Shown here: in pieces, positions 24,780 through 32,029 of the stretch
Layout: each line of letters starts with the position of its first letter
Numbering within the stretch: the stretch's first letter is position 1
From: Anaerozeibacter sp031551775
Lineage (GTDB): Bacteria; Bacillota; Clostridia; Christensenellales; Aristaeellaceae
Length of the DNA: 64,000 nt
Assembly (NCBI GenBank): GCA_031551775.1
Contig: JAVBND010000006.1
Span: 1 to 64,000 of the forward strand
Reading direction: 5' to 3'
The notes under the pieces: generated by a model
What the model was told of the DNA's origin: nothing
Databases searched by the model: none
What the model saw: only the letters and a program-made list of their open reading frames with translations
Translations under genes and position numbers: made by a program

Positions 24780-25554
24780 GGTGCGCCAAGGGCTTAAATC
24801 AGCCGCCGCTTGGGCTCTTTCGCTCGCCGCGGCGGGCGCGTTTTTACTTTCCATGTACCCGATATTTGAGCGGGAAATGGAAGCCCTGATGGATATCCTG
24901 CGCCATTACCCGCCGGCGGCGCTCAAGGCGCTGGGGCTGACCGAGAGCGGACTCAACACATTCAACGGTTATTACAGCTTCGTCGTGGTGTACCCGATCC
25001 TTTGCGCGACGATTGCGGCGCTGGGCATAGGCGCGGGCATCATCGGCAAGGAAGGCGCGCGGGGAACCGAGGATTTTCTTTTCACGCGGCCCATGAGCCG
25101 GATGAAAATCCTTGTTTCCAAGTACATCGCGGCTCTGACGCTGCTGCTCCTTGTCGCCATTGTTTATATCGGCACGGTTACATTTGTTGCGCGCTTTACG
25201 GTTCAAACGCTCGATATGAAGACATTTGGACTCATGAACACATCGTTTGCGCTGACCAGCGTCATGAGCCTGTCGGTCGGTTTCGCGATAGGCTGCTTCG
25301 CGCGCCGCGTCAAGTCGCCGGGAACGCTGGCGATCGCTCTGGGCGCGCTGTTCTTCTCGCTTTGGATGGTGGACAATTTGAGCGATGAGCGTATATTTGC
25401 CTTTCTTACGCCGATGGGGTACCTAAACCCGACCTACATTGTGATACATTCCGCCTTTGATCCGGGCATGCTGGCCGCGCTCGTCACGCTGACTGTGGCA
25501 TTGGCGGCGCTTGGGTGCTGGCGATATCAAAGGCGTGACTTGAAGGCGGCATAG
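24760..25554 (+). CDS. ABC-2 type transporter permease
   Basis: A 264-residue membrane protein with about six hydrophobic segments. KEGARGTEDFLFTRPMSRMKILVSKYIAA near residues 92-120 is typical of ABC-2 permeases of the NatB/YhaP kind. It starts at GTG 24760, preceded by GAGGG and overlapping the ATPase gene, so the subunits are translationally coupled. Confidence 0.88.
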   Translation: MNVYLHEVRQGLKSAAAWALSLAAAGAFLLSMYPIFEREMEALMDILRHYPPAALKALGLTESGLNTFNGYYSFVVVYPILCATIAALGIGAGIIGKEGARGTEDFLFTRPMSRMKILVSKYIAALTLLLLVAIVYIGTVTFVARFTVQTLDMKTFGLMNTSFALTSVMSLSVGFAIGCFARRVKSPGTLAIALGALFFSLWMVDNLSDERIFAFLTPMGYLNPTYIVIHSAFDPGMLAALVTLTVALAALGCWRYQRRDLKAA

Positions 25555-25566
25555 GAGGAATGCGCG

Positions 25567-26358
25567 ATGATCAAAGTAGCTTTGCGGGAAATCCGGCGCG
25601 ACGAGCGCTCGTTTCTATTTTGGACGCTGGGCGTGCTGTTCTTGATCGTGGCGACGGTCGCAAAGACGGGCGCGATGATGGAGGACGGCGCTGTGGGCCT
25701 GACCGGCATGATCATGATCATGCCCAAGGTGCTTCAGAACCTGTTTGGCTTGGGCGTAGTGGACCTGTCAAAACCCATTGGCCTGTTTGCCATGATCCTT
25801 CTCTACATCGCGATGATCGTGTGCTATCACGCAGCTTCCCTTGGCGCGGGCGCGTTTGCGCGTGAGGAACGGGACAGGACGTTTGAGTTCCTCTACGTGC
25901 GCCCGATTGGGCGGGGCGGTATCCTCCTGGGCAAGGTCCTGGCGGGGTTCGTTGAGCTCGTTGCGCTCAACTTGATCGCTTTTGCCGCATGCGGTTTTTC
26001 AATCTCCTTTATGGGCGGAGAAACCGGAAATCTCGATCAGATGTTCCTGGGGCTTTTGATCATGCAGGTTTTTTTCTATGCGGCAGGGTTGCTCGCGTCC
26101 CTTTCGGTGCGCACAATGAAGCTGGCGGTGAGCATATCTTCCGCTCTTGTGACCGCGCTGTTTTTGCTGGCCATGGCGGTCGATCTGGCGCCAGTCATAG
26201 GGTTCTTGGGTGTACTGACACCCTTCAAGGCTTTTGACGCCAAGCTGATTTATCAAAGCGGCATCAATGCACCTGCCTGCGCCGCCTGGATCGCACTTGC
26301 TGTCCTGCTGAACGCGCTGTCGTTTGCCTTGCACAGGAGGCGCGATTTGCATACCTGA
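25567..26358 (+). CDS. ABC-2 type transporter permease
   Basis: A 263-residue membrane protein paralogous in layout to the preceding gene: an N-terminal segment, then AREERDRTFEFLYVRPIGRGGILLGKVLAG near residues 98-125 and about six transmembrane helices. It begins 12 nt after the first permease with GGAGGA as ribosome site. It probably forms a heterodimeric channel with its neighbour. Confidence 0.87.
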   Translation: MIKVALREIRRDERSFLFWTLGVLFLIVATVAKTGAMMEDGAVGLTGMIMIMPKVLQNLFGLGVVDLSKPIGLFAMILLYIAMIVCYHAASLGAGAFAREERDRTFEFLYVRPIGRGGILLGKVLAGFVELVALNLIAFAACGFSISFMGGETGNLDQMFLGLLIMQVFFYAAGLLASLSVRTMKLAVSISSALVTALFLLAMAVDLAPVIGFLGVLTPFKAFDAKLIYQSGINAPACAAWIALAVLLNALSFALHRRRDLHT

Positions 26359-26422
26359 CAAAAATGGCGATGAGCCCGGACGGCTTTCTTTATACCGTCT
26401 ATATGGTTTTTAAACGCGATGT

Positions 26423-27526
26423 ATGATAGAATACCGGTGGGTGAAGCGGATGGGCGTGTTGAGCAAATTTATGGGCAGGCTGAGCTGGCGGGACGGCTGC
26501 ATTTCGTTTTTGATCATGGCGGGCGCCATCGCATGTTGCTTTTTTTTGCGGATGCTCGCTGACGGCAATATTTACGTTTCCATGGTTTTCGTCCTGGCGG
26601 TTCTCTTGATCGCGCGAACGACCGATGGATATTTTTGGGGTATTCTCGCTTCGGTTGTGAGTGTTTTTGCCGTCAACTATGTGTTTACATACCCCTATTT
26701 CGCATTGAACTTTACAATATCGGGCTATCCGGTGACCTTCATCAGCATGCTGGTGGTTTCAATTTTGACCTCCGCCATGACCACCCAGATCAAGCAGCAG
26801 GAGCGGGTACGAAGAGCTGCCGAACGCGAGCGGATTCGCGGCGATTTGTTGCGCGCCATATCGCATGACCTGAGAACACCGCTGACCTCCATCTTGGGCG
26901 CATCGAGCGCGATGCTTGAAAACGACGAGCATATTGATGCGCAAAGGCGTCACGAGCTGCTTTCGGAGATATGCGAAGACGCCAATTGGCTGATCCGCAT
27001 GGTTGAAAATCTCTTGTCCATTACACGCATCGATGATTCGGTCAAGCGCATTCGCAAGCAAGCCGAACCCGCCGAGGACGTGGTGGGCGAAGCGCTTCAG
27101 AAATTCAAGAAGCGCTACCCAAGGGCTGAAGTGGACGTATGCGTGCCGGATGAGCTCTTGATGGTGCCAATGGACCCGCTGCTCATCGAGCAGGTGCTGA
27201 TCAATCTGCTGGAAAACGCGGTGCGACACGGCAAGACCACGCGGCGAATCTCACTTTCCGTTGTGAGGGACGAGGATCGGGCGCGGTTTGAAGTGGCGGA
27301 CGACGGGATGGGAATCCAGCGGGAACTGATGGATACCCTGTTTGAAGGGTGCTTGGGCCGCACCGACCGCTCAAGCGACGGCGCGCGCGGGATGGGCATC
27401 GGCCTTTCGGTCTGCATGTCGATCATCAAGGCGCACGGCGGCCAAATGGACGCGGAAAATCTCAAAGAAGGCGGAGCAAAGTTCTGGTTTACACTGCCGC
27501 TGGAGGAGGACAAATATGAGCAATAA
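26423..27526 (+). CDS. KdpD-like sensor histidine kinase lacking the KdpD N-terminal domain
   Basis: About 367 residues. Four hydrophobic segments (about residues 28-125) correspond to the DUF4118 membrane domain of KdpD, followed by HisKA with AISHDLRTPLTSILG (phospho-His near 156), an N-box LINLLENAVRHG near 270, DDGMGI and GMGIGLSV for ATP binding. The large cytoplasmic KdpD and Usp domains of full KdpD are absent. No kdpFABC pump genes are in the window. The start is uncertain: ATG 26423 overlaps a -10-like TATGAT, and ATG 26450 may be the real start. Its end overlaps the response-regulator start by 11 nt. Confidence 0.87.
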   Translation: MIEYRWVKRMGVLSKFMGRLSWRDGCISFLIMAGAIACCFFLRMLADGNIYVSMVFVLAVLLIARTTDGYFWGILASVVSVFAVNYVFTYPYFALNFTISGYPVTFISMLVVSILTSAMTTQIKQQERVRRAAERERIRGDLLRAISHDLRTPLTSILGASSAMLENDEHIDAQRRHELLSEICEDANWLIRMVENLLSITRIDDSVKRIRKQAEPAEDVVGEALQKFKKRYPRAEVDVCVPDELLMVPMDPLLIEQVLINLLENAVRHGKTTRRISLSVVRDEDRARFEVADDGMGIQRELMDTLFEGCLGRTDRSSDGARGMGIGLSVCMSIIKAHGGQMDAENLKEGGAKFWFTLPLEEDKYEQ

Positions 27527-28232
27527 ACAAATGATTCTGGTGGTTGAGGACGAGCACAACATTCTAAGCTTTATTAAGACCATCCTGAACGCCAACAATT
27601 ACAAAGTGATCGAGGCCCGGGACGGCAAGCAGGCATTGCAAATGATTGCTTCGCACTGCCCGGATATGGTGATTCTTGACCTTGGGCTGCCCGATATGGA
27701 CGGGCTTATGATCATCCGGCAAGTGCGTACCTGGTCAAGACTCCCTATTTTGGTCGTTTCGGCGCGCGACCGCGAGCGCGACAAGGTGGAGGCATTGGAC
27801 TTGGGTGCGGACGACTATATCACCAAGCCATTTGGCACCAGCGAGCTGCTCGCGCGCATCCGCACCGCGCTTCGCCACACGCAGGGCGATATCACGGCCA
27901 CCACGGACGCGTTTGAATGCGGCGGCCTGCGCATAGACTTTTTCAAGCGCCGCGTCTCGGTGGACGGGCTGGAAGCCCATCTGACGCAAAACGAGTACAA
28001 GATTGTGACACTGCTTGCCAAGTACGCCGGGCGCGTGCTCACGTATGACTTTATCATCCAGCAAGTGTGGGGCCCGCACGCGCAGCGCGACAACCAGATC
28101 CTGCGCGTAAACATGGCCAACATCAGGCGCAAACTTGAAAAAAACCCGGCCACGCCCACCTACATCATCACCGAAATCGGCGTGGGATATCGAATGGCGG
28201 AAGGCGATGCCGAAAGCGAGCGCGGCGAATGA
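27516..28232 (+). CDS. KdpE-like response regulator (OmpR family)
   Basis: A 238-residue regulator: receiver domain with DEHN near residue 11, MVILDLGLPDMDG (phospho-Asp near 55) and KPF near 107, then a winged-helix domain from about 135 to 228 with VWGPHAQRDNQILRVNMANIRRKLE typical of KdpE. The ATG follows GGAGGAGGA and overlaps the kinase gene. Its stop overlaps the DUF1538 start (ATGA), which ties this two-component system to the membrane protein and PII-like protein, not to a potassium pump. Confidence 0.92.
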   Translation: MSNKQMILVVEDEHNILSFIKTILNANNYKVIEARDGKQALQMIASHCPDMVILDLGLPDMDGLMIIRQVRTWSRLPILVVSARDRERDKVEALDLGADDYITKPFGTSELLARIRTALRHTQGDITATTDAFECGGLRIDFFKRRVSVDGLEAHLTQNEYKIVTLLAKYAGRVLTYDFIIQQVWGPHAQRDNQILRVNMANIRRKLEKNPATPTYIITEIGVGYRMAEGDAESERGE

Positions 28233-29788
28233 GCAAGGGACTTATCAGAAAAGAGTGGATGAGAAAAGACCGAACGGTTTTGAAAGAGCGCACGCGTGAA
28301 TCGCTTTCATCGGTGCTGCCGGTCACGGCGATCATGCTGGTTTTGTATCTGACGGTCGCGCCGGTGACGGGCAGCGTGCTTTTGATGTTTTTATTGGGTT
28401 CGGTGTTGCTGGTCGTGGGGATGGGGCTGTTTACGCTGGGCGCCGAAATGAGCATGACGCCCATGGGCGAATACGTTGGCGCGCACACCACGCGCATGGG
28501 AAAGCTTGCCCCGGCGCTGCTCACATGCCTGTTTGTCGGCATCATCATCACGGTTTCCGAACCCGACCTATCCGTACTCGCGAACCAAGTGCCCATGATT
28601 CCCAATCCTGCGCTGATCATCACCGTAGGCGTGGGCGTGGGCGTTTTTTTGTTGATCGCGTTCCTTCGCATGTTGTTTAGAATCCGCCTCAGGTACCTGC
28701 TGCTTGGGTTTTATGCGATCATATTTGCCCTTGGTTTCCTCGTGCCGCGCGAGTTTTTGCCGGTGGCGTTTGACTCGGGCGGCGTGACGACCGGGCCTAT
28801 GACGGTGCCGTTCATTATGGCGCTCGGCGTAGGCATTGGCGCCATGCGGAGCGATACCAAGGCGGAAGAGGATAGTTTTGGCCTGGTCGCGCTGTGCTCG
28901 ATCGGTCCGATCCTGGCGGTTTCGATTCTCGGCATCGTGTTTAGGGGCGGCGAGACCGCCTATTCGCCGGTTGAGATTCAGGCGATCGACAACTCACGCG
29001 AATTGATTGCGGTATTCTTGCGCGCGCTTCCATACCATTTCAAGGAAGTCGCGATTGCGATGGGGCCGATCATCGTGTATTTTGCTCTATTACAGGCGAT
29101 TTCCCTGAAGTTGAGCCGTCGGACGGTCGCGCGGTTGGCTGTCGGGTTTGCGTATACGTTCCTGGGCCTTGCGCTGTTCTTGACCGGCGTCAACGTGGGG
29201 TTTTTACCCGCAGGATATCAGCTTGGCCGCGTTATGGGTGCGCTTGACTTTCATTGGCTGTTGGTTCCGGTGGGCATGCTGGTGGGTTATTTCATTGTGG
29301 CGGCGGAACCGGCGGTGTACGTGCTCAACAAACAGGTTGAGGAATTGACCAGCGGCGCGATTCCTCAAAAGGCGATGAAGCGCTCGCTGTCCATCGGCGT
29401 ATGCGTATCGGTGGGGCTGGCGATGATTCGGGTGCTTACGGGGCTTCCCATCATGTGCCTGCTCATTCCGGGCTATGCGCTGGCACTGGCTTTGACTTTT
29501 TTTGTGCCGGACATGTTTACCGGCGTGGCGTTTGACTCGGGCGGCGTGGCGTCGGGCCCGATGACCGCGACCTTCCTGCTTCCATTTGCCATGGGGGCCT
29601 CGGAAGCGGTAGGCGGCAACATCGTCGAAGACGCGTTCGGCATTGTGGCGATGGTGGCGATGACGCCGCTCATCACCATACAGGCGCTTGGGGTATACTA
29701 TCAATGGAAACTCAGGCGCGCGCCGACAGTTGCCCCGGATACGGCGCAGGCACAGCTCGATGCGGGAAGCGATATCGTGGACGTGTGA
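28229..29788 (+). CDS. DUF1538 family membrane protein, two internal repeats
   Basis: A 519-residue polytopic membrane protein of the DUF1538 family (PF07556), with about twelve to fourteen hydrophobic segments. It is built as a duplication: the first half carries FLPVAFDSGGVTTGPMTVPF near residue 176-195 and the second TGVAFDSGGVASGPMTATF near 430-448. The repeated AFDSGGVxxGPMT signature inside membrane segments looks like a substrate or ion site of an inverted-repeat-type transporter. The function of the family is unknown. It overlaps the KdpE-like gene by 4 nt and is followed 9 nt later by a PII-like gene, so gating by PII is plausible. Confidence 0.88.
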   Translation: MSKGLIRKEWMRKDRTVLKERTRESLSSVLPVTAIMLVLYLTVAPVTGSVLLMFLLGSVLLVVGMGLFTLGAEMSMTPMGEYVGAHTTRMGKLAPALLTCLFVGIIITVSEPDLSVLANQVPMIPNPALIITVGVGVGVFLLIAFLRMLFRIRLRYLLLGFYAIIFALGFLVPREFLPVAFDSGGVTTGPMTVPFIMALGVGIGAMRSDTKAEEDSFGLVALCSIGPILAVSILGIVFRGGETAYSPVEIQAIDNSRELIAVFLRALPYHFKEVAIAMGPIIVYFALLQAISLKLSRRTVARLAVGFAYTFLGLALFLTGVNVGFLPAGYQLGRVMGALDFHWLLVPVGMLVGYFIVAAEPAVYVLNKQVEELTSGAIPQKAMKRSLSIGVCVSVGLAMIRVLTGLPIMCLLIPGYALALALTFFVPDMFTGVAFDSGGVASGPMTATFLLPFAMGASEAVGGNIVEDAFGIVAMVAMTPLITIQALGVYYQWKLRRAPTVAPDTAQAQLDAGSDIVDV

Positions 29789-29797
29789 GGTATTTGA

Positions 29798-30484
29798 ATG
29801 AACCATGTGCAGTTGGTGGTCGTGGTAACGGGCAGAGAATTGGAAGAGGAATTTGACCAATGCTTCCACAAGCAGGGGTTGCCCGTCGTGCTCTCAAGCC
29901 TGGGCCATGGAACGGTGCCGCCGGGGATCCTTGACCTCATGGGCCTTGCGAATTCGGAGAAAGCGGTGATGTTCGCCCTTGGCGAGCGGTCGGCCGCTCG
30001 GCGCGCCATGCGCGCGCTGACGGAGATGCATGGGCTGAACCTGCCCGGGCGCGGCATTGCATTTGCCTTGCCCGTTGCGAGCCTTGACCGGGCCTTGGCG
30101 GCCCAGACCGGCGCTTGCGCCGTCAAACAGGAGGAAGAAGAGATGGAAACGCCCTATGAGCTGATCCTATCGATCATTCAAAAGGGGAACAGCGAGCATG
30201 TCATGGATGCGGCGCGTTCGGCCGGGGCGACGGGCGGGACGATTCTTCACGCCAAAGGCACCGGCGTCACAGGCGCGCGGAAATTCTTCGGCATGTCGCT
30301 GGCCGATGAGCGGGAGATGGTGTTCATCGTGGTCCCGCAGGAGGACAAGGCGCAGGTGATGCGCGCGATCATTAGGGACGCGGGTGCAAACAGCCCCGCG
30401 CAGGCTTTGGTGCTTTCGCTGCCGATCACCGAAGCCGCAGGATTGCACGGCGTGGCGCAAGCCGAGGAAAAGAGGGCGGAATAG
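29798..30484 (+). CDS. tandem PII-like signal protein
   Basis: A 228-residue cytoplasmic protein made of two PII-fold units: residues about 1-107 and about 118-216, joined by an acidic linker (KQEEEEME). The second unit contains the clearer PII elements, ATGGTILHAKGTGVTGARKF (T-loop region) and EREMVFIVVPQEDKAQVMRAI. The first unit is more diverged. PII proteins bind ATP/ADP or cyclic nucleotides and control enzymes and transporters by their T-loops. Its place after a DUF1538 protein suggests it regulates that protein. The second unit's B-loop and T-loop lack the usual uridylylation tyrosine, so control by GlnD is unlikely. Confidence 0.8.
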   Translation: MNHVQLVVVVTGRELEEEFDQCFHKQGLPVVLSSLGHGTVPPGILDLMGLANSEKAVMFALGERSAARRAMRALTEMHGLNLPGRGIAFALPVASLDRALAAQTGACAVKQEEEEMETPYELILSIIQKGNSEHVMDAARSAGATGGTILHAKGTGVTGARKFFGMSLADEREMVFIVVPQEDKAQVMRAIIRDAGANSPAQALVLSLPITEAAGLHGVAQAEEKRAE

Positions 30485-30495
30485 AGGCGCGCGTC

Positions 30496-30524
30496 TTGAA
30501 AAATGCGTCGATGTATGCTATAGT
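30496..30524 (+). promoter_or_regulatory. promoter of folT
   Basis: TTGAAA at 30496-30501 and TATAGT at 30519-30524 with a 17-bp spacer. Transcription would begin just before the riboswitch at 30541. Confidence 0.82.
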
Positions 30525-30540
30525 ATCGCTACTATCATAA

Positions 30541-30641
30541 AACAGAGTAGGGGATCGCGCGTTAAGTGTTCGCCGGACGGGGAGTTGCCGGCGGAACGAA
30601 AAGCCTGATGGCTTGCGGTGCGGTTTTCGCATCCCGCTGTT
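30541..30641 (+). ncRNA. tetrahydrofolate (THF) riboswitch
   Basis: The region matches the THF aptamer consensus in order: AGAGTAG near the 5' side, CGCGTTAAGTG (30557-30567), the hairpin flanked by CGCCGG/CCGGCG (30571-30593), GAACGAAAAGCC, the paired GCC/GGC segment, GCGGTG, then GCATCCCGCTGTT. P1 is closed by AACAG/CTGTT (30541-30545 with 30637-30641). Placement between a promoter and folT agrees with the known targets of this class. The following region 30691-30746 can pair across the ribosome site (AATACCACT with AGTGGTATT), so translation control is likely. Confidence 0.88.
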
Positions 30642-30690
30642 GCATAATGGATAGGCAATCGTTGATCGGGCTGGTTGGCGATTCCCTACG

Positions 30691-30746
30691 AATACCACTA
30701 TGGAACACGGTATCTATGATAGGATATTGGGTGAAGGAGTGGTATT
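30691..30746 (+). promoter_or_regulatory. expression platform of the THF riboswitch
   Basis: AATACCACT at 30691-30699 is exactly complementary to AGTGGTATT at 30738-30746, which overlaps the end of the AAGGAG ribosome site (30734-30739) and the spacer before ATG 30750. Formation of this helix would hide the site. Confidence 0.65.
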
Positions 30747-30749
30747 TCT

Positions 30750-31340
30750 ATGCTCAAAGGGATCGGTCTGCCTGTGAACCGGGATGGGGTTCGCGCGTTT
30801 TTTTCGCTTCAGAATGTGTTTACCACGAGGAACATCATCCTCATGGGATTGATGCTGGCGATCGGCGCGGTGCTCAGCCGGTTCAGCATCTACATCACCC
30901 CCACGTTCAAGGCGGTCAGTTTTGCCTACCTGCCCGGCACCGTTGTGGCCTGCCTTATGGGGCCGTGGGCGGCGCTTGCGTATGGGTTTATCAACGACTT
31001 TATCGCCTATATCGTCAATCCCCAAGGCCCATATTTTCCGTTTTACGCAATCAGCGAAATGACCGCGTATTTTATCTACGCATGCCTAATGTACAGGCAG
31101 CGCGTCACGTACTTGCGCGCCTTGATCGCGCGGGCGCTGATCCTCATTGTCGTGGTGTTCGGGCTCAATTACGTGTGGACGATGATGATGTACGGCACGG
31201 CGGCCAGCGCATACTTTACCGGAGTGCGTTTCATCAACAACCTCGGACAGATGCCCTTCCATGCGCTGCTCATTACGCTGGTCATCCGTCAGCTTGGGAT
31301 GATCAAGGCGCTTCCGGCGGCGGGGAAGCGCGGGGAATAG
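30750..31340 (+). CDS. folT: folate ECF transporter substrate-binding subunit
   Basis: A 196-residue membrane protein with about six hydrophobic segments, of the ECF S-component (FolT) class. Features include NIILMGLMLAIGAVLSRFSI near residue 28, the conserved interaction region after TPTFKAVSFAYLPG, GPWAALAYGFINDFIAY and GQMPFHALLITLVIRQL near the end. A THF riboswitch in its leader supports folate as the ligand. The energising EcfA1/A2/T module is not in the window and must be shared from elsewhere. The ribosome site AAGGAG lies in the riboswitch expression platform. Confidence 0.93.
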   Translation: MLKGIGLPVNRDGVRAFFSLQNVFTTRNIILMGLMLAIGAVLSRFSIYITPTFKAVSFAYLPGTVVACLMGPWAALAYGFINDFIAYIVNPQGPYFPFYAISEMTAYFIYACLMYRQRVTYLRALIARALILIVVVFGLNYVWTMMMYGTAASAYFTGVRFINNLGQMPFHALLITLVIRQLGMIKALPAAGKRGE

Positions 31341-31351
31341 GAGGGCAGGTT

Positions 31352-31399
31352 ATGCGCCTGATTGAGCTGGACGCGGAATTGGTGGTGGAGGGAATTTGA
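31352..31399 (+). CDS. 15-codon minicistron between folT and thpR
   Basis: ATG at 31352 follows GGAGGG (31340-31345) by 6 nt and encodes MRLIELDAELVVEGI. Its TGA (31397-31399) overlaps the ATG of the next gene in the order TGATG, so terminating ribosomes could restart on thpR. No known family. It may be a coupling leader rather than a functional peptide. Confidence 0.4.
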   Translation: MRLIELDAELVVEGI

Positions 31400-31914
31400 T
31401 GGATGAAGCGCGCTTGTTTGTGGGGCTTGAACTTGGAGATGCCGCGCGCGATGCGCTTTATGCGTTTTGCGATCAATTCGATCAGGCGCTTGAGGGCAAT
31501 CTTTACGAGAAGGACCTGTACCACCTGACGCTGTGTTTTCTTGGGCGAACGGCGCTTTCACGCTTGGGCGAGCTTCATGCCGCGCTTGATTCGGTTGTGA
31601 AACCGCGCATGACGCTCTCGCTGGGCGAACTTGGAACCTTTAAGCGGGACACCATCCTATGGATCGGCGTTGAAGAACCTTGCGAAGCGTTATACCAATT
31701 GCAAACGCGCCTGAGCCAGGCACTGACCGCAGCGGGGTTTCCGGTTGAAGACGCGCCCTATGTGCCGCACATCACGCTGGGGCGCAAGATGCGGTTGCGT
31801 GCGCCGCTTCCGATGGCTCCGCGCGCTTTGTTTGAAGTGAACTGCGCTACGCTCTTTGAAAGCGTGCGCGTGGGCGCTCGGCTGATATACCGTCCGATTT
31901 ACCGATCATATTAA
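31399..31914 (+). CDS. thpR: RNA 2',3'-cyclic phosphodiesterase (LigT/ThpR family)
   Basis: A 171-residue 2H-phosphoesterase. Two HxT motifs, HLTLCFLG near residue 42 and HITLGRK near 123, supply the paired catalytic histidines and threonines in the expected repeat spacing. It starts RLFVGLEL, as in ThpR. It hydrolyses 2',3'-cyclic phosphates on RNA ends; the physiological substrate in bacteria is unsettled. The ATG at 31399 follows GGAGGGAATTTG and overlaps the stop of the minicistron. Confidence 0.9.
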   Translation: MDEARLFVGLELGDAARDALYAFCDQFDQALEGNLYEKDLYHLTLCFLGRTALSRLGELHAALDSVVKPRMTLSLGELGTFKRDTILWIGVEEPCEALYQLQTRLSQALTAAGFPVEDAPYVPHITLGRKMRLRAPLPMAPRALFEVNCATLFESVRVGARLIYRPIYRSY

Positions 31915-31919
31915 GGCGA

Positions 31920-31948
31920 TTGCTTTTGCGCCAATGATGATGTATTAT
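31920..31948 (+). promoter_or_regulatory. promoter of the second isomerase-family gene
   Basis: TTGCTT at 31920-31925 and TATTAT at 31943-31948 with a 17-bp spacer. The leader of about 75 nt contains a 14-codon reading frame (31993-32035, start behind CGGGAG) that overlaps the isomerase-family start. Confidence 0.68.
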
Positions 31949-32029
31949 GATAACACAGTTGACGCTACGTAAAGCGGCGGGAGACGTTTGACATGAGCGA
32001 AACAACTTATTTGAGGGAGGGCGTATCAC

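Noticed and set aside
26423..28232. Potassium-pump control system (KdpDE)
   Set aside because: No kdpFABC genes; the kinase lacks the KdpD cytoplasmic domain and the operon continues into DUF1538 and PII genes.
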